Notes: generated by a model from the letters alone, not told the origin. Shown: positions 13,985 to 25,779, counted from the stretch's first letter. The stretch is DNA of 64,000 nucleotides from Blastobasis lacticolella (GCA_905147135.1 LR990043.1:19841584-19905583); one strand, 5' to 3'. Translations and numbers: made by a program.

Positions 13985-15464
13985 TCACCGGCGACGATGT
14001 GATTGAACCCAGATTGCTCGTATCCTTGAGAACAAGTTGCTGTTCAATAGGTGTTATGTTATATAAATGCAATGTGAAAATATTGATTTGTGGAAGTTTA
14101 TTTTTGCTGACGAGTGTTCAGCTAACCATGAATACGCATTAACAAGTAATTCTACATCATTCTCTCTATAGTATAACATAAAAAAACTACAAGTTAGCTA
14201 AAGGCTGGCCGCGAGGCGATGCGATGGCATCAACTGCATGATTATTTCTAATCTTTTCCCATTACCTGCGGTCGGTAATCATAGGCGCTCTAATGTTTTA
14301 AATATTACTCTGCTGGTTACAAAATAATTAAAGCCGAACATGCAATTTATAAATCGATAGTTGTGGGGAAGATAAATCTATCGTAAAATAGTAGTTATTG
14401 CTTTGGTATTTTAAAATATAACAACTGAATGTATTATTAGATAGGTCGTTATCAGTTTTTTATGTGGGTAGATAGGTTGTTATACATCCAGTATTCATTT
14501 AACTCGTTTCCTCGAACTGCATTAAGCAAATACTACTACTAACTTACCTACCTACCTAACGTACCTACTTCAAGCAAATACACTAGTACGTTTTTTAAAA
14601 CTTGAAGCATGCTCCTAAAATACAGATTTATACTAGTAGAGTATCATAAAAAATAGTTTGATAGAAGGCACGTGTGTGAGTCAGAGCCAGTAAGTATGAT
14701 TCTTTTTCATAATTAAAGTCTGATTTCGTTAAACCGCTCTGCTCTATATCAAAGCAGTTTTTCTGGAACTTCCAATTTCGCCCCACTTGAACTCGACGAT
14801 TTATTCAAGCGCAGTATGCAATGGGAGGTACAAAATATTTAAAGGACAGTTTCAGAAGACACCTGTGCACATTTCCTTCAATCGAAAGCTTGAAGCGAAC
14901 CTAACATCGAAACTGGTCTAGCAACCGGTACTAGCTATCGAACAAACAGTCGTGCTCTAACAGTAACACCATATCACGAGATCCGCCACCGAAGTGTGTT
15001 TCGCACCAAATAAAGGCTGGCAGACGAAATAAACTCCTCAGCCTGGCACATCGATAAACCCCTATCGATATGTGGTGGCATCTCGTTCACACTCCTAAAG
15101 TAAAGCAGAGACGTGAAGAGTGGATTCAGCTTTATCGCTGTTTCACCGTGCTAGGTAGGCCGCGGCTCGCACAGACCAAGGACCATTAATCATTCTGACC
15201 GACGGCAGGGTATCCGCAGTAACTCACGGTACCGTTGCACCCGGGCTCTTTGGGAAGCCAGACGAGTTAATACGGATGGAGATGTCAATTTCTGTAATTT
15301 CAACGGAGACAACCGAATCGGATCGGGAGCCCGATAGTTGGGGTACGTTAAATTGAATAAAAAAAAGCGAATCTAGTGAAATAAACATATGTATATGTCG
15401 TAGAAAACCGAAGTAAACGAAATAAAACCGCACTGCGACATTGGGGCATTCAAGAAGCAAGCTT

Positions 15465-15545
15465 ACACCTGCGACCCTCCTGATGTAGAGGATGTCCATG
15501 GGCCGCGATAATTACTTCCGTTAATCAGGTGATCCGTTACTTTAT
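15465..15545 (+). mobile_element. LINE 3'-tail fragment
   Basis: CCTCCTGATGTAGAGGATGT then CCATGGGCCGCGATAATTAC and TTAATCAGGTGATCCGTTAC. A diverged copy of the GTCCATGGGCGGCGGTxATCACTTxCCATCAGG tail module. Confidence 0.5.
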
Positions 15546-15700
15546 TTTAAAAAATCCACATAGAAACGGATGCCGCAGTCATAAATTCGGCGCAAGCAGC
15601 AACAACTACTGATCGAAACTGTACTTGTATGGTCATCTAACTGCCTTTTCGATATTGCTGTAAAGCGAGAATTCATCGATCTAGACTAGATCAGTGTTTG

Positions 15701-15736
15701 GTCGTGATCATAATATTTCCATATTATGATCACGAC
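15701..15736. repeat. Perfect 16-bp inverted repeat, 4-nt loop
   Basis: GTCGTGATCATAATAT, loop TTCC, then its exact complement. No neighbouring element explains it. Confidence 0.95.
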
Positions 15737-16344
15737 TTAATTCGATTCCATATTACACAGTATTAATATTAAACTACAAAGTCCCCGCCCCGCGCCTGTA
15801 AAACGTCCTAATCACATTTTTCACAGATTTTCATTCTGCCAATGGATAGAAAAATTTACAAGGAAGACTATTTCCCTATTTCCGCCTGCCTCTACAATTT
15901 TGTCATACATACATTTTTGTGCTAGTTAACCACTAATTCTAAGTCAGACCTCCTACCTAATGACACAAAGCAGCACAGTAATGAACAACTGGTGGAAAAA
16001 CTAAACATAAAAATATCCCAGCTGTACCATGACAAATTAAATCGATATTGCTCGGTAAAATATAAGAACCCTATTTAATACAACAACCTCACCTGCTTTT
16101 GTGTCTAAAAAACGATAAAAAAAATAATTGTTACATGTCGCAGCATGATATGTTCATTCATTGCATTTTTTTTAATTGGCTTGGAGAAAAAACGGAGCAT
16201 AGTATTCGTTAATAATACCATTGTAAATTAATTGATATACACAGCATAATAAGTATAGCATAGGTAGTGAAGCAAAAAAGCTATGATTGTGTGTTCTGCG
16301 CACCTACAAAGTTAGCCTTTGATATCTATTATTTGGGATGCATA

Positions 16345-16417
16345 TATCCTGGACCCTGGTCAAAGGCGGACCGCGGGCGCTTGCGAGAGCACAATTGGGA
16401 TAGTGACGGCAAGATTG
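16345..16417 (+). mobile_element. SINE 3'-tail fragment
   Basis: Diverged match to the last 75 bp of the SINE (AGAGCACAATTGGGATAGTG, then GACGGCAAGATT). It lies inside a 99-codon open frame on the plus strand, which is therefore not a gene. Confidence 0.55.
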
Positions 16418-16930
16418 ATTACGTTTTGGAAGAGTCGAAATTTTGTGATTATGTCCATAATTCTGATCACAAATACATTAAGCGAAAATTATACATAAAT
16501 CGTCAAACTTGTCAAGTGGTCAAACCAATTTTAATGTCACACAATCTGGCTACAGAGCATGTCTAGCGACGCCGAGGCAAGCCGTACTATAATTAAATCG
16601 TTCAGTCTGCATGCCGCCGATGTTACTCGCACACACAACTATGTCAATTAGTAACATTAACTGCGTTACTTGGGTTAACTTGTTCAATGTCGGCGTTACG
16701 TAACTAACGTGCGATTTGAAGTTCTTTGCCTTGTTGATTTGATAGTTAAGCAAAGTAATGTGTTCAAATTGTAATACTTAGACGACGCTTTCTCAACTTT
16801 TTTGAGTAGGTACTCTCTTCGTAGCTACCCAATTTCTGTTAGACCACCGTTTTTGAATGACTAAATAGGTAAGTACCTACCTATGTTTGTTTAATAAACC
16901 AATACCAAACAATTATTATATTAGTAGTAC

Positions 16931-17130
16931 AATTCGGATGTGGAATGAGCTCCCAGCCACGGTGTTTCCTTTTGTTCTATGACATAAAAACGTTCAAGAG
17001 TTATTAAGAAGTCTCCTTAGAGGCGGGCAATGCATTGGTAGCGCCCCTGATGTTACTGATGTCAATAGGCGATTGTGACCACTTTCCATCAGGTGGCTCG
17101 CTTGGCTATTTGTCTGTGGTACAACATAAA
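16931..17130 (+). mobile_element. LINE ORF end (WNELP motif) and 3' tail
   Basis: Reads IRMWNELPATVFPFVL then breaks; a further piece gives KNVQELLRSLLRGGQ. It ends with the CTTTCCATCAGGTGGCTCGC tail and an A-rich stretch (CATAAAAAATC). The WNELP block is characteristic of the C-terminus of Jockey/CR1-like elements. It sits 25 bp from the candidate spire micro-exon. Confidence 0.68.
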
Positions 17131-17155
17131 AAATCTAATATAGGTAGACACATAC

Positions 17156-17193
17156 CTGTTGTTCTGACGTAACTTCTTCTCTGCTGCTCTCAT
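17156..17193 (-). CDS. spire: Candidate 38-nt second coding exon of the spire-like gene
   Basis: On the minus strand a pyrimidine-rich acceptor (TTTTCTTTCGTTTCAG) precedes 38 nt ending in CAG and a GTATGT donor. Entered in phase 1, as the KIND exon at 57,031 requires, it reads as exactly 13 codons, DESSREEVTSEQQ, and exits in phase 0. A polar linker of this kind is expected between the first half of KIND and the following conserved helix. Against it: it is very short, about 39.8 kb from exon 1, and the exon that should follow was not found. A micro-exon of another gene or a chance pairing of good splice sites cannot be excluded. Confidence 0.42.
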
Positions 17194-18171
17194 CTGAAAC
17201 GAAAGAAAACTACCGTTAGTCAGTGTCACACGCGAATTACTAGACCTAGCCGCGTTCGGATTCCGGCACATAAGTCATCATCTCGCATTATCTGGAATGC
17301 CTCTACCTAACAATGGGAGTCTGCACAATACTGTTTTAAGCTGTAATGCTGGTATTATTTCGGAGTTAACAACGCCACAGTCTAGTAAGCAACGCATGGG
17401 GATGTCACAGCGTTTTCCGCGGTAGCGCGATCTTCCGCTAGTCTGGCGGAAGGTCGATGAACCTGGGGTGCGTTCACGACCTTGCAGGAAAGTTGTTTCA
17501 ACTATTTTTTTACATTGAAATTTCAAAGGCAAAATTAAGATAATTTAAACCGATTATTCAAAGAACAAATATTGATTCACTTTGTTACAATCATAGAGTC
17601 GTCAAAGTTTGACAGCTGAAAATTTACCAACCATACGGGATTCTATTCGATTTTTCGGAAAGTTGCAATGCATATTTTGTGGTAAAGAACGACTACGTTA
17701 TTTTTGACTGATTCATCACTGAGGGTCGTACGCCTTGCATAGAGTGCAGTGGAACGTTGGTTGAATTTGTTATTTATACGGAAAAATAAATACAGTTACT
17801 CCCAATTCACTTGACATTCCCTTAGCCAAAACGAATTACAGTATATAATGAAGATGTAGGATATAAGGCATGTAGTTTAACAGGGCACGCATAATGTCCA
17901 GATCGGCAGACACAAGCACTGCGCGCGCGTTGTTGCGTACGGAGATTTTAGGTTGTGCAGTCTGTGGTACGGGCTGTCCCGGTTCGCGTGCCGGCGCTAA
18001 TGGACAGCTCAATGAGGTGCTCAGAAGCCATTTAGGCCTAACATATTGGGATTTGTTTTTGCTTATACAGCAACACCCACATGCAATATATTCTATGAGT
18101 CTGTTCGAAAGACGATAAGGCTCGTATAAATAGAACTAAACACCGCAATCAGGAACCTTTCTTTATCGTTC

Positions 18172-18362
18172 TTTTTTTAGACCAAAGTAAGGCCAAGCAT
18201 TTGACCGCCATCTCACCAGGTGGTAATTGACGACAGATAATGCCTATCTAGGAACAGCCTATCTACTCTAGCCTTAAAGGCGTCCAGATTACAACGATCA
18301 CACTCGCATGTAACGTGTTCCATACCTTAGCCATACGCATTATAAAGATTGAACCAATTGCA
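18172..18362 (-). mobile_element. LINE ORF end (WN-LP-type motif), inverted
   Basis: The minus strand reads FIMRMAKVWNTLHASVIVV, then after a one-base frameshift AFKARVDRLFLDRHYL, followed by a tail with CCACCTGGTGAGATGGCGGT. This corresponds to the RTxRMWNxLPxxVFP...FKxRVNRxLLG region of non-LTR elements. Non-functional. Confidence 0.68.
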
Positions 18363-18599
18363 ATTACAGCTGTAATTTTAGCCCAGCCAACACCGAATAG
18401 ACAGGCTACATGTACTCACTACAAGTAACTACTAAACACTTGGCAATGTAAACACACAGCAACGTTTGCGCAGAGCGTTTACCTCCGGCGCGTGTCAGGC
18501 TCACCGCGTCGCGGGTCGCGCATGCGTCGGTCACGTCACGCTATGCATGCCACCGGATGACCGGACATAATGTCATGTTTAGTACATTATTAAACGAGT

Positions 18600-21500
18600 A
18601 TGTTGTTATTGTTTAATTTACCTGTTTAAATTCGAGTTAGGTTATCGTTATCGCTAAGCTGATTGGTCTTTGATGAATGAGAACATTTCTTTTAGAATTC
18701 CTTCCTTAAAGTATTTTAAATATCAACAGGAAATTTGAAAACCGGTCAAGTATGTAAGTACGGGTGGGACCCGCTTCGCGAGGGTTTCCGGAACGTAGGG
18801 AGTACGTTTCTAATATGTGTCAGAACTAACAAATATGAAGCATTTTATGCACATCGGCTACCTACTCACGAAAATCAATACCTACTACTTTGTTTACGAA
18901 AGTAAACAGATCACTATCCAAAAAGATAAAATGATTATTTAGCTACTCATAGAATTCATCACTTTGTTTGCGAAAAACGATAAAGGGATTATTTAGAAAA
19001 CATAAAGAACAATAAGGTACTCCAGAGATAAAGGATCTTGTTCAACAGATAGATACTACAGGTGGACAACAAAGTTATAAGGGTTTTGTATTTACCTTAA
19101 AACGTTCGGTACTCTATAGTACTGTTGTACTGTACAGCCTAGCTAAATACAATGCCCATTCATTACGCAAATAGTAGTGGTAATCTCGTCGCACTACAAT
19201 AAGAAGCCGCTAGATTCAACGAGATAAACTGTAGTCATAACCGCAATCCTCTACTGAACGGCTAAAACTAAAGCGCGCATTCACGGCAGATGCAAATGAC
19301 CACCAAGTTCCACGAGTTGGGCACTTTGATTGTGCAAAAAATAAACACGCGTAACGCTTTACGAAACGCGGTCTACATTACTGTTACGCTAATTTATAGT
19401 TCAGTGCACCTTCGTACCTTCACATGGCTTTGGGAGAGAAAAAAACGCATGAAATTATCTTTGAGCACCCAGACCCGCCGCTTTTCGGATTCATACTTCA
19501 CGCTCAAATGAGCTTAGTATGACTCCAGCGAATCCATTAGACCCCCACTTCCTAGCTATTACCAACGATAATAGATCAGCCCGGTCAGAAAATTTCGGAT
19601 GAGAGGCTCTGATCGCGTGTCAGCCGGAACCTTGGCCGCGAAAGCCATCCCAGCTAGCGGTAAACTCGCAAGGTTTTGCTACAATTATGACGAAAGTTGT
19701 CCAAAGAAAGGGATAATTTATTGCCCCGGCCCCGCCCCGGAAACTTGGGCAAAAGCGTAAGAGACAGGTACCTAAGGTGTTGCAGCGGGACGGCGGTGTG
19801 ACAAATAATAGAGCGCTGTGGGACAAAAAACGTGGAATGGAATGGCCTCACGTAGTACACTCGGCACGTACGCCGCACGGGGTCGTAAGCGCCGTAATGA
19901 CGAATAATCTATTCGTGCCTCGGAACCAAGGCGGACCATGGTGGACTACCGACTCTAAAAATAGACCATAGTCACAACGTCAAGTCTTTTGCAGGTTGCC
20001 GCTATGGATGATGATTACAGGGGTGGGAGTACGACTGACCGTAGCGAATGTGTCACAGGATAACACAATGAAGATTGGAGTTTCACCAAGGTGGTAAACA
20101 AGGTTACGGCCTGCCTTATGGCTGTACTGATGGTAATCAGTTATCGTACCCTATTCGACGTCTGCAATGCCAAATAACCGCGTATCCTCCTCCTCCGCGT
20201 GTCGTCCTCTTTCTTGAAGAATTCCGTGAACATTGAAATAGTTTCGTCGATATAGAGCCAAAATATCTAGGTTATTTTAGAACATGAACTATGGTGTTGT
20301 ACATACACGAGACTTACTAACTGCAAAAATATTTCATAATTAGTAATTTTGCTATTTTGGTATGGAAACTTACTTCCATTAGTAACATAATCATCGTCAC
20401 TTTGACGCACCGTAAGCAAAACAATCTCCCCGAAATTTCTCCGAAATCAATCAATCAAGCAGTCGCAAGGCTTCGCCTCTTACGGCATGGTTCTTGGTAA
20501 TTTGCCAGGCGCATTCTTGGCGCACCGTCCGGGAGTCTGCACGTACATGTTTAGTCTTACTTGCGATACTTTTATTCAAAAACCGAGCGCACATTCTCAA
20601 AACTGCCACGTTCCGATCAATCACCTTGATAGCGACATTCCATATGTCATCCGCTTAATACCCTGATATCGCGACGTAATTTTGTACACGAGCAAGTGAA
20701 TTTTCATTCTCACAGAGCGACGACGCGGGAGAAAAAGTTAAAAGCTTCTTTGGCGGTACAAAAAATTGATGGGACAGATCTGATGTGCGCGTCATGCTCA
20801 CTTCAGCCGAGATTATTAGGGAAGGAGTTTTTTGGGGGCTTAGTTAAAACCATTAGTTTCACGAAATAGTAATTTCGTCATAACCATTAGGCACTCCTCG
20901 TTTTATAGACATCGTTAGGAGCTTTTTAACGGAATTGTTTTATCTGCTATTTGTTATCATAAAATCTCTGGACATCTACTTACAGGTGTTACGTTGCAGA
21001 AACCAAACAGACAGAAATTACCTCATTTTTATTTCAATAAAGATAAGTCTGTAAATGTGTGTACAACCTACCTACATTTATCAATCACGCAGCACAAACA
21101 TGTGACGTGGCTGTGTTTGTTTTCTATTACTAACACTACTTTTAGTAATAACTTTATCAACATAACTCATTTTTATCTGTAAGTAGGTAGCAGGTACTAT
21201 GAATTACGAGTACTGCTCCGGGGATTTTCAACCCACGTATTAGTTCGATGAGGACGAATACAAATATTGGGTAGGTAGGTGTCTCATTTCCTACTGAGTT
21301 CTGTGTTTCCGCAAATTATTTCGACCTCTCGCGCTAACTTTGGTTGTAGGATGTAGTTAGTGAAGTACCGCTACGAACTATGATATCATTTCTACTCTAA
21401 AGTTTTAGATCACATGTTGACATCAATCAAATTTATCTCATTTCAGATTGTATCTACAATCACTTTCTCTTGAGCTGGGCTCGCTAAATTACGCCTTACT

Positions 21501-22481
21501 CACGTGCAAAGGATCAAACTAGAGACCACGTGGGGAAAAGGGGAAGCCCATAAATCTAAACAAATTTTTTATCAAGCTGATATATCTACCTGTCTAAAAA
21601 AATACCACCATCTATAGATGGGTTGCAAAAACCTCTACAGCAACAGGAAAATGCAATGTAGTATGTAATAGTTGACGTTCCCAGACGCCCCCACCAAACA
21701 TCAACAATCCCGTTCGACCCCACACCTGGGGTCTGATAACGCATCATGTACCGGTTGACGCCTTACAGTCACGTGACTTCTGCAAAACACCTGAGAAACA
21801 ATGATGGTGTTTGCAATATCGGCATGTTTGTTTGTTCAACTTTGGTCAGAAACACGCCCGGTGCAGAGCGACAACTGAAACAATGAAGTAGCGTTACGCC
21901 AACATTACCTCAATTACTCTGGCTCAGGGTCTTTATTAAATTGCAAACTCTGCGACAGGATTCCAATTAGACCATACCAGATTCCATTACGATAGTTAAT
22001 ACAAACAAAAATCTATAGAGACAAAGAATAGGTTATCTGTAGACTTGTTAATTTCAGCATCCAACGTTCCCACGCCCAAATTATATTGTCTACAAATATC
22101 GTAAACCTCATTAGCCTGTAACCGCCCTACAAACTACAAATATGCGATAACGGAAAGCAACTAAGTATTACAAAATATACACAATATGCTCGGGTATATT
22201 TAGACAAAGTGGAAAACATACCCATGAAGAACTATTGTATTATAAAGCTGTTGGTCCTCTTAATAAAAATAAAAAAAACATTTAATCGCTCAGAAACATT
22301 TTAACGCATTTAAAAAAAATCAAGATAAGACAAATCAACTGTCAATAAATGTAAATAGAAGATTCTTAGTTTCTATGGATCGAGCATGAGTTATGTATGG
22401 ATCAAGTTATCTAAAATTATGTTTACTTTTTATTTTTTTTAGTTTTATTTCATTAAAATCGGGTAAGCGGTTTAGAATATA
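18600..22481. other. No gene seen
   Basis: A likely diverged LINE tail at 20.1 kb is the only recognised item. A GC-richer patch at 19,720-19,960 has frames on both strands without family resemblance. Confidence 0.45.
20090..20225 (-). mobile_element. Probable diverged LINE 3'-tail copy
   Basis: AAACAAGGTTACGGCCTGCC and CTGATGGTAATCAGTTATCG followed by ACGTCTGCAATGCC match the 47.2- and 54.1-kb copies loosely; the rest is diverged. Confidence 0.38.
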
Positions 22482-22702
22482 CTAGCTTTTGCCCACAACT
22501 TGTCCCGCATCAAATTCGGTTATTACGTTCCAGACCTGTTTCCGCGGGAACCACATTGCATTTCGGGATAAATTATAACCTATATGCTATTCTGGGCTAT
22601 GAGCTACATTACTGGATTTCATCAAAATCCGTCAATAGTTTTATCATGAAGGCTCCATGGAAAGATCCATCCTCACAAAGTTTCGCCATATAATATTATT
22701 AA
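22482..22702 (-). mobile_element. Diverged non-autonomous Helitron
   Basis: In minus orientation the 3' end is CTAG at 22,482-22,485 beside GCTTTTGCCCACAACTTGTC. The 5' end is near 22,700 (AATATTATATGGCGAAAC sense). The interior segments TCATCAAAATCCGTCAATAG and CCGCGGGAACC match the general layout of this family. The 5' boundary is uncertain. Confidence 0.6.
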
Positions 22703-22734
22703 AATTTCTTTTGACTAGGGGCTTTCGATATATG

Positions 22735-22985
22735 ACGGTATGACAAACTGACCGTCTAGTGGAAAGCGGTGACTATCGCTCGTAACATATACGATACATT
22801 ACTATTTAAGTTTTATCATGTGTAAGTAATAAAAATGCAGAAACGCATGTGCGCTGTCACTGCGAGAGCTTGGCTGGCATGTCTCATGTCTGCAATTACT
22901 GGCTACTATAGGTATTATGGTATCATTCTGCATGTCTTGATATTGTAACTGCAATGTTTTTCTTTGGCGACAAAAATACATAAGG
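22735..22985. repeat. Four-copy dispersed repeat, copy 2
   Basis: CTGACCGTCTAGTGGAAAGC, AATAAAAATGCAGAAACGCA, GGCATGTCTCATGTCTGCAA and GGCTAC. It shares the AATAAAAATGCAGAA core with copies 3 and 4 and is directly followed by a LINE tail. Confidence 0.6.
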
Positions 22986-23025
22986 CGATGGCCCCTATCG
23001 ATACTCCCCACCTCAGGTGTGACAG

Positions 23026-23165
23026 ATTTGTAGTTTTTTATGTTATACGGCAGACAAACAGGCAAGCGGGCCACCTGATGAAAAGTGGTCTATGGACATC
23101 AGCAGCACCAGGGGAGTTAATAATGCGTTGCCTGCCTCTAAAGCGACCTCTAATATACCTCTTGA
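23026..23165 (-). mobile_element. LINE 3'-tail copy
   Basis: The plus strand reads TTTTTTATGTTATACGGCAG, GCGGGCCACCTGATGAAAAG, TCTATGGACATCAGCAGCAC and GCGTTGCCTGCCTCTAAAGC. The T-rich left edge is the complement of the A-rich tail, so the element is on the minus strand. Confidence 0.6.
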
Positions 23166-23597
23166 ACGATACTATCGGTAAGCGATAGGTATTAAGTCTA
23201 GTATTTTGATATCATGGTTCACTGTATTTGGTACTTCTTCGGCACACGCCTTACAATTCCAGCGATTAAGCGCGGATTAAGCGACGCGCAATTTCGGCAC
23301 TCGACCCAAATGTTTCGCTTTACGGCCACAACACTAGATAAGATAATGTCTAAGTACTTTAGTAGCCGGTTCTCGAGTGCATCGTTACCAAAATATTTAC
23401 CCCGAAGTGATTTGGTCTTCTGTTGTGTGGATTGGCGTAGGTACATGTTATTAATTGACCCTGCACGACCTCTAAGCTCTCACGGCTAGGTTTACGATGG
23501 AAAATATTTTAGCGCGTTTCACGAGAAAGGTTCGCGCAAAGCGGATGTCAGCGGGTGTCGGCGTTTCCCTTGACAAACTGCAATGGAGAAAAGTGAT

Positions 23598-23636
23598 GTC
23601 CTGGACGACGGTGGCCGCTTACCATCGGGTCGGGCG
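23598..23636 (+). mobile_element. Short LINE 3'-tail fragment beside a SINE
   Basis: CCTGGACGACGGTGGCCGCT then TACCATCGGGTCGGGCG, the tail module again, ending a few bases before the SINE at 23,649. Confidence 0.42.
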
Positions 23637-23648
23637 ACTCTATCTATG

Positions 23649-23930
23649 GTCATCTTGGCGTTAATGTTCCGGTAGTGCTCTCGCGTGCGACGAATAGGGC
23701 TCCGCCTTGACTATGATCTACGATATGGCACCTTGTGTAAGTACAGTGGAGAGCCTGCCATCTGCCCTCCGTCACCCTGTTAACAGGGGAACCTGACCAG
23801 ATTAGATCTTATTGGGTAGATAAGGTTTATTAGATAGGTTATTGGGTAGGTACATGGCGGCACTGGGGTTCGAACCCTGTGCGTCGGAGTACGAGTCGGA
23901 CTCCTTTACCATTAGGCCGCTGACGCTCTA
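23649..23930 (-). mobile_element. SINE of the same family with a different tRNA-like head
   Basis: The tail (TTAACGCCAAGATGACC sense) and body resemble the 25.4-kb copy. The head carries GGCCTAATGGTAAAGGAGTC (A-box region) and B box GGTTCGAACCC. The module around ATGTGTAACCATG is missing and replaced by AT-rich sequence near 23,805-23,850. Short flanking likenesses (CTCTATCTATGG and CTCTGTCTATAT) may be the target duplication. Confidence 0.65.
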
Positions 23931-24664
23931 CGGTCTCTCTGTCTATATTCCTAGGCAATGACTACATATAGTTGACACATACAGAGAGAGAATCTTATAT
24001 TATATTTTAGAGAGAGAAGTTTATATTTAGTTTTAGTTTTAATTTTGATTGTTGTTTTTTTTCCTATTTGTATTTTATATGGTATACTGGCTATATTAAT
24101 TACCAAAATTATAAATTGCAGTTTTTTAATTGGCATTACAGCTTAATAATGTAACCTTTTTGAATAATAATTTATATGCTGTAAAACTGTGAAATAAATA
24201 AATAGTTGCTGTGGATTACCAGAGATGTCGACTAAGGCAAATTAAAATACATATATCTACAGAGAATTCAAAGTACGTAGATATTTCGAATCACCATGAC
24301 ATGCACATAGGTACACTTAGCTGTCTAACAGCAACAGTTAGCTGGTAACAGTTAGCTGGTTATTTTTAGGAGAGGCCTATAAAACGTTAATGGTTTAGGA
24401 AAGCACCATTATGTATGACGTGTGCGAAAACATTGTATACGTTCGTTTTAGTGCTTGTTTGCCCTTGAACCTTCCAACGAGAGCTGTTATGCAACCGTGT
24501 ATTAACAGCTAGCACAGCCGATAATAACGTGACTTGTGATTCCGATTATTCGGTCTAATTGTTTCAGGTTTTTACGTAACTCATATGGAGTTTTCAACGA
24601 GGGTGTAAATAATCGGAATTGTTGATAAAATGCGTGATATTTAATTAAATAGATAGGTAGCTGC

Positions 24665-24906
24665 ATGTGTGGAGATGCGCGACTCGATCGAGTACGTAAC
24701 GAGTACACCCGTGGCGGCCTTGGCGTGAGGGATATCGCAGATGTGATCCAGGAGGCTTGCCTTCGCTTGTTTGGTCACGTGTTCCGTAAGCCTCAAGGAT
24801 ACATGGGAAACAGGTGCCTGAACCTGCCGGTATCAGGAAAGAGGCCTCATGGGCGACCCAAGAAGCGATGCATTGACATCGCTGGGTCGGATGTGAGAGC
24901 CAACGG
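24665..24906 (+). mobile_element. Non-LTR retrotransposon ORF2 C-terminal fragment
   Basis: An open stretch of about 80 codons: MCGDARLDRVRNEYTRGGLG, then LRLFGHVFRKPQGYMGNRCL and KRPHGRPKKRCIDIAGSDVR. This is the conserved region after the reverse transcriptase of many non-LTR elements (pattern RxDRVRNEYIRGSL, RWxGHVxRR, RGRPKKRWxDxxxxD). The reverse transcriptase itself is absent. After NG at about 24,906 the similarity stops at a junction with an inverted related piece. Confidence 0.8.
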
Positions 24907-24907
24907 C

Positions 24908-25015
24908 TTTCTAGTCCCTCCTCCACTGCGCCCGGGCATCAGCATCCTCATGTCGTAAGGCTTTCGAATCCAACTCAGCGATGTCAATCCATCGCGTCTG
25001 GAGCCTCGCATGGGA
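24908..25015 (-). mobile_element. Second LINE ORF2 C-terminal fragment, inverted
   Basis: On the minus strand from 25,015 the frame reads RWIDIAELDSKALRHEDADA then RAQWRRD and a stop. It is homologous to the end of the plus-strand piece beside it (CGATGCATTGACATCGCTG versus CGATGGATTGACATCGCTGA), so the two fragments face each other with their 3' parts adjacent. Further upstream parts of this copy are not seen. Confidence 0.65.
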
Positions 25016-25423
25016 CCGCTTTTCCTCTTATCCCTGGGTATTGTTTTAAATTACTTACTTGCCTGAATTTTTTACATAGGATAAAATTCGAAATTGAAAA
25101 TTATTCTATTAACAGTTTTGTAATCTCTGCCGCTGTAAGATAATGTTCCGAAAGGCGATGACGCATTATTAGTACTTATGGCTAATGGTTAGTAGTATTC
25201 TATGTCTTAAGTTACGACCTAGCCATAATTACGATACGATAATATCGCAATTTCGTCGAAGTCAATGTTTACACTTTCTCTTGAAATTGACTATTAAGGG
25301 AAATATACAGCTGATTCGGTAGTCTCGCGAATACATAAAACTCTATCTTTAGATAGCGTCCAGATAGACGCCGGTGGCTGGACGAAATGATTACCATGTC
25401 AAGTGTTGCAAAATCCAAATACA

Positions 25424-25779
25424 AAATAATATCATCTTGGCGTTAATGTTCCGGTTATACTCTCGCGCACGAGGGCCGAGGTCCGCCTTGACCATGATCC
25501 TGTATTTGGCAGATCAGGTGATTACAGTGAAGCGACTGCCATCTGACCTCCGAGACCCTGCTACCAGGGGAACCTAAACAGATTGAATCATGGTTACACA
25601 TTCAGTCGCCTGAATGTGCACGTTATATGTTTACCCTCACCGTAGGGCATAATTTAATATTTAACTAATGTATATAACTCAGAAAAGAGTCATTGGTTTA
25701 TGGCCGCAGTAGGATTCGAACCCGGTATCTCGCTTACGAGTCGGATACCGAAACCAATAGGTTAACGACGGTCCCAAAA
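25424..25779 (-). mobile_element. Full-length tRNA-headed SINE with target duplication
   Basis: About 356 bp, minus orientation. The head (25,779 to about 25,695) is tRNA-like with a perfect B box GGTTCGAATCC and a plausible A box. The body includes the module ATGTGTAACCATGATTCAAT, and the tail ends in TTAACGCCAAGATGAT. It is bracketed by imperfect 20-bp repeats, TGTTGCAAAATCCAAATACA (25,404-25,423) and TGTTGCAAATACCAAATACA (25,780-25,799), the signature of LINE-driven target-primed insertion. Transcription by RNA polymerase III is expected from the boxes; this copy may or may not be active. Confidence 0.8.

Noticed and set aside
16267..16566. 99-codon plus-strand open frame
   Set aside because: Its middle is a SINE tail fragment; no codon-level resemblance to a protein family.
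1..17155. Further spire exons (second half of KIND, WH2 repeats, FYVE-like domain)
   Set aside because: Looked for by motif on the minus strand and not found; they probably lie beyond the left edge, but a systematic translated search was not possible.
23855..23930. tRNA gene suggested by GGTTCGAACCC
   Set aside because: It is the head of a SINE: the expected tail and body follow, and the acceptor-stem pairing is poor.
24645..24926. 93-codon minus-strand open frame
   Set aside because: Antisense to the LINE ORF2 fragment on the plus strand.
25695..25779. tRNA gene suggested by GGTTCGAATCC
   Set aside because: The same reason; this copy is bracketed by 20-bp target duplications together with the SINE body.
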